Of a stretch of 25,320 nt of DNA, positions 17,302-24,214 are shown in pieces. The DNA is from a virus, in the IMG/VR virus record IMGVR_UViG_3300044675_006292, positions 1-25,320 of that record; one strand, written 5' to 3'. Positions within the stretch are counted from its first letter, which is position 1; each line of letters starts with the position of its first letter. Made by a program: the position numbers and the translations under genes. The notes under the pieces are model-generated. The model was given only the letters and a program-made list of their open reading frames with translations. It had not been told where the DNA came from and searched no databases.

Positions 17302-18762
17302 GTGTCTGAACAGCTTACATTGACCGAGGAAACCTACTCGCTAACTGTCGTCGAGGACAACGACCTGCAGCTCACGCTGTCGGGCGAACGCGGTCCTGCG
17401 GGCGCAGCCGGTGCTGCCGGTGCTGCCGGACCCAACACGATCACCACTTCGACGACAGCCCCGTCCCTCACGGGCTACATCTTCGGTAACGGCACCACCA
17501 TCGCCGGTGCCACCGCCGCAGCCAGCGCCGCGACGGCCGACACGCTGGTTCTGCGCACGGGCACAGGGGCTGCATCTTTTGTCGGCATCACCAACACCGG
17601 CGCACTGAACCTTGCGACCGGCACCACGTTCACCTACGGCACGGGCATCGCAGCATCACACCGCACGGCGTTGGGTCTCGGCTCGCTTGCAACCCAGAGC
17701 GGAACAATCGCAGACTACCTCACCATCGCCAGCGCGTCGGCGACATACCTGCCGCTCTACAGCACGATCATAGTCTCGGCAGATGAGACATTAACGCTGC
17801 TGGAGTCGGGAATGGTGAACGGGAAAAGGAGTTGGTCAGACGGGACTACGACGCTGTCTTACAACGACGCTGAAGGACGATGGGAATTAGCCACTTTTGG
17901 GGGCGCTTACTACGCCGAGATCGTGAGTTCGAGCCAGCAGCCGTGGCTTCTAAGTGGATGGACAGTCCTCTCCGGCACCCTTGAGCCAACATTCACAACA
18001 ATCACTCCGTCCGCGTTGATGCCCGTCGATGTAGGGGCTAACACCATCGCCCTAGCTGCCGATCAACAAGGCCGCGTGTCACCGCCCGACATGACCGGTC
18101 TTGGAAGCGGTGTTGCCGGTGCGCTGAGTTTCGCCGTCAACGCCAACGGCGGCTTCCTGACCGCAGGAACCGGCGGCACCCTTCCGCTCGCTCGCGGCGG
18201 CACGGGCGCAGCCACCGCACCGGACGCCCGCATCGCCCTCGGCGCAGGCACAACCGGCGCGGCGCTGTTTGGGGCGGCGACGGTTGCAGCGGCGCGGACT
18301 ACGCTGGGATTCGACGCGGCAGTTCCGAAGATCCCGATTGTATTCTCAAACAGTTCAGATTTCCCCACGGCGTCTACGAGCTTTGTAAACGTTACCGGCT
18401 TATCATTCCCGGTTGCGGCAAACAAAAATTATCAAGTCGCATTCCATTTAAACACTAACAAAAACGACGCTAATGGGATACAGTATCGGATCACTGGTCC
18501 GGCATCACCAACAAGGGTTTTTGGCCGAGCGATTCTTTTCACCTCAAGCACGTCCACATCTACCACTGACATTTTAACAGCGTTCAGCTCGGCATCTACA
18601 ACATTTAACACGTTTAGCGGAGACTCTTTGGCGTTTTCCTCTCCTTCAATCATTGTATCCAACGGTTCAAATGCTGGAACTATTCAAATCCAAATTAGAG
18701 CAGTAACTAGCGGGACCGCAAAAATATACGCCGGTTCTTGGCTGCAAATCACCGAACTCTAA
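17302..18762 (+). CDS. Tail fibre with collagen-like stretch, module 2
   Basis: The start is GTG 17302; there is no suitable ATG. The 486-residue product begins MSEQLTLTEETYSLTVVEDN, then has a short collagen-like GPAGAAGAAGAAGPN (about 31-45), a long Ala/Thr/Gly shaft, a Trp-rich module around residues 172-235 (GMVNGKRSWSDG, ending PWLLSGWTVLSG), one GGTG repeat (LARGGTG, about 297-303) and a Ser/Thr-rich beta C-terminal domain (about 345-486). The last domain is clearly more AT-rich than the rest, as if exchanged. It is probably a receptor-binding fibre used as an alternative or partner to the one at 15593. Confidence 0.8.
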   Translation: MSEQLTLTEETYSLTVVEDNDLQLTLSGERGPAGAAGAAGAAGPNTITTSTTAPSLTGYIFGNGTTIAGATAAASAATADTLVLRTGTGAASFVGITNTGALNLATGTTFTYGTGIAASHRTALGLGSLATQSGTIADYLTIASASATYLPLYSTIIVSADETLTLLESGMVNGKRSWSDGTTTLSYNDAEGRWELATFGGAYYAEIVSSSQQPWLLSGWTVLSGTLEPTFTTITPSALMPVDVGANTIALAADQQGRVSPPDMTGLGSGVAGALSFAVNANGGFLTAGTGGTLPLARGGTGAATAPDARIALGAGTTGAALFGAATVAAARTTLGFDAAVPKIPIVFSNSSDFPTASTSFVNVTGLSFPVAANKNYQVAFHLNTNKNDANGIQYRITGPASPTRVFGRAILFTSSTSTSTTDILTAFSSASTTFNTFSGDSLAFSSPSIIVSNGSNAGTIQIQIRAVTSGTAKIYAGSWLQITEL

Positions 18763-18766
18763 TCCC

Positions 18767-19246
18767 ATGAGCCTCCTCACCCCTACCGAATCCGTCACCG
18801 CCCGCATCGCCGCCGATGCTGGCGCTCTCGCCGCACATCTCCGCAACGCCATTGTGCTGGCCAACCGGATCACCGGGCACGCGCTCGACCTGCCGACGCC
18901 GGAACTCAACGAGTGGCTCAACGCCCGCCCGCTTGACCAGCGGTTTGCCGAGTTTTCAAGCCACGGAGAAACCGGCGACGCGCTCAACGAAGCAGCCGCC
19001 AGCAGCGAGATCGCAACCGGCGTGCCTGATGGAAGCCTTGGACGCGTCGATACCCGGAGCGTCCTCGACAAGCTCCTTGATCAAGGCCGCACCTTGGAAG
19101 TCATCGACGGCGCTTTCGTCGTGACCGACATCCCGCAGCCAGAGCCTGAGCCTGAGCCTGAGCCCGAGCCTGAGCCGGAAGGCACAATCGGGTTGACCGA
19201 GCCCGCAGCTCCTGATACGGTCCCTGCAGATGGAAATACCCCTTGA
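18767..19246 (+). CDS. Unknown protein with Pro-Glu repeat, 159 aa
   Basis: ATG 18767 follows the fibre stop by four bases. The N-terminal two thirds are helical and acidic (MSLLTPTESVTARIAADAGA, then HLRNAIVLANRITGHALDLP and LNEWLNARPLDQRFAEF). It ends with a PEPEPEPE-type repeat encoded by six hexamers (19142-19177) and a disordered tail. I do not recognise a family; phage proteins of this type often follow fibre genes and may be fibre chaperones or virion accessories. The end overlaps the next gene by 17 bases. Confidence 0.7.
   Translation: MSLLTPTESVTARIAADAGALAAHLRNAIVLANRITGHALDLPTPELNEWLNARPLDQRFAEFSSHGETGDALNEAAASSEIATGVPDGSLGRVDTRSVLDKLLDQGRTLEVIDGAFVVTDIPQPEPEPEPEPEPEPEGTIGLTEPAAPDTVPADGNTP
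19142..19177. repeat. Hexanucleotide GAGCCT microsatellite (six units)
   Basis: Six consecutive six-base units (GAGCCT, with a final-base change in units four and six) encode the Glu-Pro repeat of the protein 18767-19246. Such tracts can change length by slippage without shifting the frame. Confidence 0.85.
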
Positions 19247-19472
19247 GATTGACCTAGCGATGGCCCGAGCCGAGGACGCCCTGAACGAAGCGGGCGTCCC
19301 GTTCTTGCTTTTTGTGGGCCACGGGAACTACACGGTCTCGTCCTCAGACGAGATGCTCCCTGAAAATCGAGCCATGCTTCGCCGCTGGATCGAAGACGGA
19401 CACTGGAACCAGTTGCTGCGGGACCTCCTTGACCAACATTCCGAAGACCCCAAGCCTGAAGCATGTCCCTGA
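19230..19472 (+). CDS. Unknown small protein, 80 aa
   Basis: ATG 19230 lies in the end of the previous gene (17-base overlap) and the stop (19470-19472) overlaps the next start by 10 bases. The product starts MEIPLEIDLAMARAEDALNE and contains GVPFLLFVGHGNYTVSSSDE, then helices with RRWIEDGHWNQLLRDLL. The order helix-strand-helix suggests a small alpha/beta fold. I do not recognise it. Tight overlaps on both sides support it being a true gene of the operon. Confidence 0.68.
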   Translation: MEIPLEIDLAMARAEDALNEAGVPFLLFVGHGNYTVSSSDEMLPENRAMLRRWIEDGHWNQLLRDLLDQHSEDPKPEACP

Positions 19473-20791
19473 GAGCATCCAACCTAGCCCCGCAGAGGCA
19501 GCGTGTCCTGACGTTCGTTTCACCGAGCGTTGCAGACATCATCTTCATGGAGTCGGTGGACGCCCAGCGCGTTGGGTCTGCACCGCCTGCCTACGGCACC
19601 CCACACCCTGACGCGAAGCGCTGGCCGGATCACGTGCTGGTCTTTGTCAAGACCGCCGACGAACAGGGCCTACACTACCAGTATTTCTACGCGGCCAAAC
19701 GCGAAGAGCAGGACAAATACAATTACGAGATCGGCTCCGACGACAGGCTCGTGCGCACCTACGTGCTGAAGCGTTCTGAATACCCCGACCCCACTTCACT
19801 ACCCACGCCGGTTGTGGGTTCTGCCGACGCGCTGTTCGGCAAATACGTGTTCGCCTTCGAGTTCTTGGACCGCTCCGAGCAGGAACTCGATTCCATTTTC
19901 GTGGTGCTCAAGCGCGTCTACTCGATGCCCGAGACCATCACCTACGAGTTCGACCGTAGCGTGGATCGCATGGTCAAGATCACCCGCACGATCATCCCTG
20001 CGGGCAGCGAAACAGGTTCTGCCACCGCAGGGCGCACGGTTGAGATTGCCCCACAGAATACCTTCTTCGATTTGCGTGTCACCAGCGAGGTGGTTTTTGA
20101 GCCAACGGACCTTGATGCCAACGGGGAACCAAACTACCCACTGTCGCTGCCTACCGTTGCTTCCTTCGTCAACTACGACTTTCCGCCGAGACTCAACTAC
20201 GTTGAGATCCACGGGGCATGGGCCTTTGCGGATTCAAGCACCCATCAGGCTTCGTATTCCGAAGACTTCTTCTTCGAGTTGGATTTCACGGAGCCGTCCC
20301 CCGGACCCTACGCAGCTAGGGTGCTCCGCTTTATCACGGATGCCCCAGAGGAGATGCTTGCGTTGGCGCAATACAAACTGGACAAGGTGATCGCAGAGCG
20401 GGAAACCTTCGGCATGTTGCGGAACTGGTGGCGGGCAAGCACCAAAGGCAACAGCACCTTCGCCCTCGCAAGGCAGCAGGATGTCGGGCGCGCTTGCATC
20501 CACGCGCAGATCGAACTCCCGAAGCAGATCAACTATGTCGCGGGCTCGGGTGCCGGTGGGGAAGCCACTGACGCCAGCGGTGGCCCCGGAAGGTCCTACC
20601 TACCAGAGACCCCGCAGTATCAGGCCTTCATCAACAAGAGCACGCTCAATGTGGCCATCGACGTGAAGCAGACGGCACACAACCTCTTCGAGGTGCAGGT
20701 GGTTCAAGTCTACCTGAACGGCACCGTGCAGCAGGACATCTACGGCGGGCCACCACCCAACAAGGAGTCCTCGACTCCCCTTCTTCTCTAA
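19463..20791 (+). CDS. Virion structural protein, 442 aa
   Basis: The product starts MSLRASNLAPQRQRVLTFVS. It is a beta-rich, acidic protein with regular aromatic residues (HVLVFVKTADEQGLHYQYFY, FDLRVTSEVVFEPTDLD) and no catalytic motif or membrane segment. The C-terminal part includes a Gly-rich linker (AGSGAGGEATDASGGPG, about 356-372) followed by VAIDVKQTAHNLFEVQVVQV and a Pro-rich end. Length and position between fibre and adaptor genes suggest a tail or baseplate-like structural component. I cannot assign a family. Gene certainty is high; function is inferred from context. Confidence 0.75.
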   Translation: MSLRASNLAPQRQRVLTFVSPSVADIIFMESVDAQRVGSAPPAYGTPHPDAKRWPDHVLVFVKTADEQGLHYQYFYAAKREEQDKYNYEIGSDDRLVRTYVLKRSEYPDPTSLPTPVVGSADALFGKYVFAFEFLDRSEQELDSIFVVLKRVYSMPETITYEFDRSVDRMVKITRTIIPAGSETGSATAGRTVEIAPQNTFFDLRVTSEVVFEPTDLDANGEPNYPLSLPTVASFVNYDFPPRLNYVEIHGAWAFADSSTHQASYSEDFFFELDFTEPSPGPYAARVLRFITDAPEEMLALAQYKLDKVIAERETFGMLRNWWRASTKGNSTFALARQQDVGRACIHAQIELPKQINYVAGSGAGGEATDASGGPGRSYLPETPQYQAFINKSTLNVAIDVKQTAHNLFEVQVVQVYLNGTVQQDIYGGPPPNKESSTPLLL

Positions 20792-20803
20792 TCCCGCCAC
20801 CCT

Positions 20804-22108
20804 ATGGCTGAAGACACAAATTCTGGAGTAGGCCCCACGCAGGACGGCTTCGCTTCCCTCGACCTGCTGCGCGTTTTGCGCACACCATCAATGGCGTCCA
20901 TCGGGCAGCCCTCGGAATCCGTGGTGTTTGAATCGTTCAAGCAGCCGGACTTCTTCGACCGCTCCCAATACGCGCCCCAACTCGGGTCGAGCTACACGCA
21001 GGCACACGACGACCCGCAGGAGATGCAGTCCGAAGATGACTTCTACGTGCAGTTCGACGTGGTGTTCACTGGTGACAAGAAGGTCTCCGTGACCGCTGGT
21101 TACGTTCGCGGCATCAACCCAGACGCGGCAGCAGATTCCCCGATCATCGACTGGATGCCCACGCTGAACGGGGTGCCACTCTCGAATGATCCCGCGCCGG
21201 AGATCACGGTCGCGGCGGGCCAAGTGCTATATTGCGAGGTGCAAACAGACCCGAAAGGGCTCATCATCGCCACCCCGACAATCATCCTTGGTGACCCGCA
21301 GGATACGGGAACGCACTACCAGCCGCCCCAGAAGACGCCGATCAACGGCTCTCTTCGTTACCCCATCGCCGAATTCGAACAAAGCGGAGATGAGCTTGTT
21401 GCCGTGCAAAAGCAACAGGGCGGTCCCATTGTCGTGCAGCCTAACCTCTGGGAAGGCCGCAACATCGGCGGTAAGCGCGAGTGGTATAAGGAGCGCCAGA
21501 ACGCGGGCGACTACTACGAATGGCGGACGGCAGAGCAGATCGACGGCGATGGAGTCGCGATCATTGAACCGCTGAAAGAGGGATCTCCCGAGGTTCCTCC
21601 CGTTCTTAATGATGAGGGTGTAGTCGTCAAGGAGGGCACGCCTGCTGTGCCACCTGAGAAAGAGGGGAGCACTATCAAATGGAGGACTATTGACGGACGA
21701 GCCCCCTACAGCGACCCGGATAGCAAGGCGACTAAGCAGATCAACGTGCGCGAGCGGTTGTCCGACAAACCCGACGATGATGGGATCAAACGGAGTAGCG
21801 TGGAGGTTGTCGGGAACAATTACGTTACATCAGAAACATCGGTTACGAAGTTCGCGATTTCTATTGATGACGGACTGGTGACAAGCTTCACGAAGGAAGA
21901 TGTTGACACAGGCAAAAACCTCAATCTTTCAATTTATTACCTCGACGTTTCAAGTTTGATTTCTGGAGGGACTTGGACATGGGCACCATCCCTAAAGCAA
22001 AAACTTTACTGGAGGAATGGGCTTTATGTCGGCAATGCTAATCCAGACGTTGGCGGAATTCCCCCAGCTGGACTCGTCGAGCAAGATCTTTTCGAGCTTA
22101 CACCATAA
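20804..22108 (+). CDS. Virion structural protein, 434 aa
   Basis: The product (MAEDTNSGVGPTQDGFASLD) lies 12 bases after the preceding gene. It has an N-terminal helical start, a central beta-rich part with FYVQFDVVFTGDKKVSVTAG and ITVAAGQVLYCEVQTDPKGL, a Trp/Tyr stretch (NLWEGRNIGGKREWYKER) and a C-terminal domain (about 330-434) with SLISGGTWTWAPSLKQKLYW. The C-terminal third is more AT-rich than the start, which hints at domain exchange. No enzyme motif is seen. It is probably a tail or neck component that pairs with the preceding protein; the family is not recognised. Confidence 0.75.
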   Translation: MAEDTNSGVGPTQDGFASLDLLRVLRTPSMASIGQPSESVVFESFKQPDFFDRSQYAPQLGSSYTQAHDDPQEMQSEDDFYVQFDVVFTGDKKVSVTAGYVRGINPDAAADSPIIDWMPTLNGVPLSNDPAPEITVAAGQVLYCEVQTDPKGLIIATPTIILGDPQDTGTHYQPPQKTPINGSLRYPIAEFEQSGDELVAVQKQQGGPIVVQPNLWEGRNIGGKREWYKERQNAGDYYEWRTAEQIDGDGVAIIEPLKEGSPEVPPVLNDEGVVVKEGTPAVPPEKEGSTIKWRTIDGRAPYSDPDSKATKQINVRERLSDKPDDDGIKRSSVEVVGNNYVTSETSVTKFAISIDDGLVTSFTKEDVDTGKNLNLSIYYLDVSSLISGGTWTWAPSLKQKLYWRNGLYVGNANPDVGGIPPAGLVEQDLFELTP

Positions 22109-22120
22109 TCATTTACAATC

Positions 22121-22216
22121 ATGGCCTCACGAAACCACGCATCAATCTACGGCCTTGTGGCCACCGGATTTACCTGCACGGTCGCCTGTCTGATGGGGGC
22201 CCCTACCTGCCTTTGA
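22121..22216 (+). CDS. Possible very small membrane peptide, 31 aa
   Basis: The frame ATG 22121 to TGA 22214-22216 encodes MASRNHASIYGLVATGFTCT then VACLMGAPTCL. It has a basic, polar N-terminus and one hydrophobic stretch with three Cys. Position 13 bases after a structural gene and the AT-rich CATAATCATTTACAAT just before it suggest real expression. Too short to be sure; it could also be a non-coding spacer. Confidence 0.35.
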   Translation: MASRNHASIYGLVATGFTCTVACLMGAPTCL

Positions 22217-22223
22217 AAACACC

Positions 22224-22253
22224 TTGCCCATGTGGTTGCGTGGATGCTAAGAT
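22224..22253 (+). promoter_or_regulatory. Candidate leaderless promoter for the gene at 22261
   Basis: TTGCCC (22224-22229), an 18-base spacer and TAAGAT (22248-22253; four of six) end seven bases before ATG 22261. The geometry matches other candidates here. Confidence 0.4.
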
Positions 22254-22260
22254 GCCACCC

Positions 22261-22383
22261 ATGAAGACCAAGACCAAACGGCAGGTGGCCTACCTGCTTT
22301 CGAAGGTGTCTCCCATCTCCGAGCCGCAGAAGAAAAAGATGCTCAAGGAGCTACACAGCGGTGCGGTGAAAGTCAAAAAGTGA
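22261..22383 (+). CDS. Small conserved basic protein, 40 aa
   Basis: The product MKTKTKRQVAYLLSKVSPIS followed by EPQKKKMLKELHSGAVKVKK is strongly basic. The pattern KxKxQVxYLLSKxSPLxxxQKxKLxxELHSGxVKVK is one I recall from many short phage proteins next to structural genes; function is unknown. A single helix-turn-helix-like pair is likely. The stop overlaps the next ATG as TGATG-type (22381-22385), so translation is probably coupled. A promoter-like pair ends seven bases before the ATG. Confidence 0.7.
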   Translation: MKTKTKRQVAYLLSKVSPISEPQKKKMLKELHSGAVKVKK

Positions 22384-22706
22384 TGCCCTCGAAAAAGGAC
22401 AGCGGCGCGCGTTGGCCCAAGACGATCGACGTTGCCGGTAGGCGCGTGCGCTTGCTCTTTGCTGATCTCGGCGACACCTACGGCCAATACACGCACGACA
22501 GCAAGACGATTGAAGTGCACACCGGAATCACCGACGGCGAGAAGCTGCTGACCATCCGCCATGAGCTGATGGAATCCGCCCTGCTGCTTTCCGGTGTCGG
22601 ATTCAGCGAGGCTTACGAGCAGGAACCCATCGTGCGCTGCATGGAGGAGATCTTCTTTCCTGCTTGGGACCTGTTCCAAAAACGGCTTGCTCGTCTGAAC
22701 AGTTGA
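22383..22706 (+). CDS. Zincin-like protein with altered HExxH motif, 107 aa
   Basis: ATG 22383 shares its A with the preceding stop; a GTG one codon earlier is also possible. The sequence contains HDSKTIEVHTG (about 38-48), then LLTIRHELMESALLLSGVG (about 55-73) and EPIVRCMEEIFFPAW (about 81-95). This is the layout of small ImmA/IrrE- or SprT-like metallopeptidase domains found in phages (strand, HExxH helix, downstream Glu helix), but the second His is Glu64 here (HELME). It may bind metal in another way or be inactive. The stop overlaps the -35 box of the next candidate promoter. Cleavage of a target is not implied. Confidence 0.65.
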   Translation: MPSKKDSGARWPKTIDVAGRRVRLLFADLGDTYGQYTHDSKTIEVHTGITDGEKLLTIRHELMESALLLSGVGFSEAYEQEPIVRCMEEIFFPAWDLFQKRLARLNS

Positions 22707-22731
22707 TTTCCTGAAGCAAAACAAGTAACAT
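22703..22731 (+). promoter_or_regulatory. Candidate leaderless promoter for the adaptor gene
   Basis: TTGATT (22703-22708; four of six) includes the previous TGA stop. After 17 bases comes TAACAT (22726-22731; four of six), ending six bases before ATG 22738. Confidence 0.45.
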
Positions 22732-22737
22732 ACGCCC

Positions 22738-23697
22738 ATGCCAGCTCTCACGACCAACCAGCTCCGCAACACCCTCGGCTCCTACGTGGAAGCGGGCGGC
22801 GATTTCCTCGCCAGCTTGAACCAAGTTCTGGCCCGCATCTACAGCACGGGCACCTATCGGGATCTCACCGTGCAGTATTCGCTGCCGGTCGTGGATTCCC
22901 ACGTTACGCTGCCCGACGACGCGGATTCCATTCTGCACACGATGGTTGACGGCTCGCCCGTTCCAGTGCGGGCTCTCTGGCACGACTTCCGGTCGGTGGG
23001 CCAGAACTACGACACCGGCGACCTCTCATGGGGTCTGATCGACGCGGGCTACTGGCCCACGCTGAAACTGCTTCCTACCGAGGGAGTCAATAAGCTGTGG
23101 GTCTTCCCAGCGGCCTCAAGCCCAAACATCCTCGACTGGGTGCCCCTCGACGACGGGAGCAGCATCACAGTTATCGCCTCGGACGGGTCAAAGCTGTATC
23201 AGTCAGTCACGGACCCGAATCCGGGGGCGGAACCCGCTCTTGAGTTCCCCGTAGGGGTGAGTGTCACCAGCATCGTCTCAATCTCCTTTGACGGCCTGAC
23301 CGCATCTTTCGATATTCGCGTGGATGGTGGCGGCGACCCCGAAACAACCATCGCGACGGTCGGCCCGAACAACGGGGCCACGCGCTACCGGCGCTTCCGC
23401 TTGAATCGCGCGACCGACGGTGAGACCGTTGTGCACGTTCTCTGCAAGCGGGCCTTCAAGTTGCTGGAGGACGACGACGACATTTGCTACGTGGCGAACA
23501 TCGGCGCGTTGAAGCACGGTTTGCTCGGGCGGATCGCGGAGGACAATGCGGACCTCGAACGGGCCAACTACCACTGGCAGCTCTGCACCAAACTGCTGGA
23601 TGAAGAAGCGGCCTCTGCGACCGGCGCGGCACAGCCAAGGCTGAACATCGACCCCTTCGGCACCGGCGGGCGCAGCATCATGCCGAACATGTTCTGA
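22738..23697 (+). CDS. Head-tail adaptor / tail tubular A-like protein
   Basis: The 319-residue product begins MPALTTNQLRNTLGSYVEAG. Its plan suits the adaptor family that joins portal and tail in podovirus-like phages: an N-terminal helical part (about 5-35), a beta-rich inserted region (about 120-230) and a C-terminal helical region with FKLLEDDDDICYVANIGALK and LERANYHWQLCTKLLDEEAA, followed by a flexible tail. Regular features such as the ALKHGLLGRIAEDNADLERA helix are typical of adaptors that bundle around the portal. It is placed near the end of the structural block, separate from the portal. Assignment is by architecture only. Confidence 0.6.
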   Translation: MPALTTNQLRNTLGSYVEAGGDFLASLNQVLARIYSTGTYRDLTVQYSLPVVDSHVTLPDDADSILHTMVDGSPVPVRALWHDFRSVGQNYDTGDLSWGLIDAGYWPTLKLLPTEGVNKLWVFPAASSPNILDWVPLDDGSSITVIASDGSKLYQSVTDPNPGAEPALEFPVGVSVTSIVSISFDGLTASFDIRVDGGGDPETTIATVGPNNGATRYRRFRLNRATDGETVVHVLCKRAFKLLEDDDDICYVANIGALKHGLLGRIAEDNADLERANYHWQLCTKLLDEEAASATGAAQPRLNIDPFGTGGRSIMPNMF

Positions 23698-23701
23698 TGC
23701 A

Positions 23702-24214
23702 GTGGTTGAGGTCAAAATAGATAGAGATACACGCCTGCGCGCTGCCGAGGATGCGCGCAAAATGGGGGTCCTAAACGGCTCTTTGAGGGGTGGGCGCGGG
23801 AACATCTACGGGATGCTGGGTGAGGTCCTCGCCCACGCCTACCTCGGCGGTGAACGCGTCGGCGCGCAGAGGTTCAGCTGCGACATCGTGCTGCCGGACG
23901 GTAGGACGATTGATGTCAAAACCGGTTCCGGCAAAAACAAGCCGCTACCCCACTACGCGGCACGGGTCTACGGATCTGAAGCCCAGCGCGAGGGCATCGG
24001 TAGCAAGTGCGATGGATATTTTTTCGTCCGGTGCCACGAGAACAAGCACTTGCTCTGGTTGCTCGGCTGGCTGCCCGCTGATGAGTTTGTGCAAAAAGCA
24101 ACCTTCCACCCACAAGGTTCCGTGAACCCCGTAGATGGAAGGTTGTGTCGTTCCGACGAATACGTGGTTCCGGTTTCGGAACTCAGGCACCCGCGGTCTC
24201 TGCTGAGCCGGTGA
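23702..24214 (+). CDS. PD-(D/E)XK nuclease-like protein, 170 aa
   Basis: The start is GTG 23702; the nearest ATG (23697) is in another frame and stops at once. The product shows the nuclease core: YGMLGEVLAHAYLG with Glu41, FSCDIVLPDG with Asp61, and IDVKTGSGK with Asp71-Val-Lys73, followed by a strand and helix (GYFFVRCHENKHLLWLLGWL). This is typical of phage PD-(D/E)XK endonucleases related to resolvases or DNA-processing nucleases, which cut DNA with Mg. It is the last gene of the rightward block and its final 32 bases overlap the 3' end of the leftward helicase gene. Substrate is unknown. Confidence 0.75.
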   Translation: MVEVKIDRDTRLRAAEDARKMGVLNGSLRGGRGNIYGMLGEVLAHAYLGGERVGAQRFSCDIVLPDGRTIDVKTGSGKNKPLPHYAARVYGSEAQREGIGSKCDGYFFVRCHENKHLLWLLGWLPADEFVQKATFHPQGSVNPVDGRLCRSDEYVVPVSELRHPRSLLSR

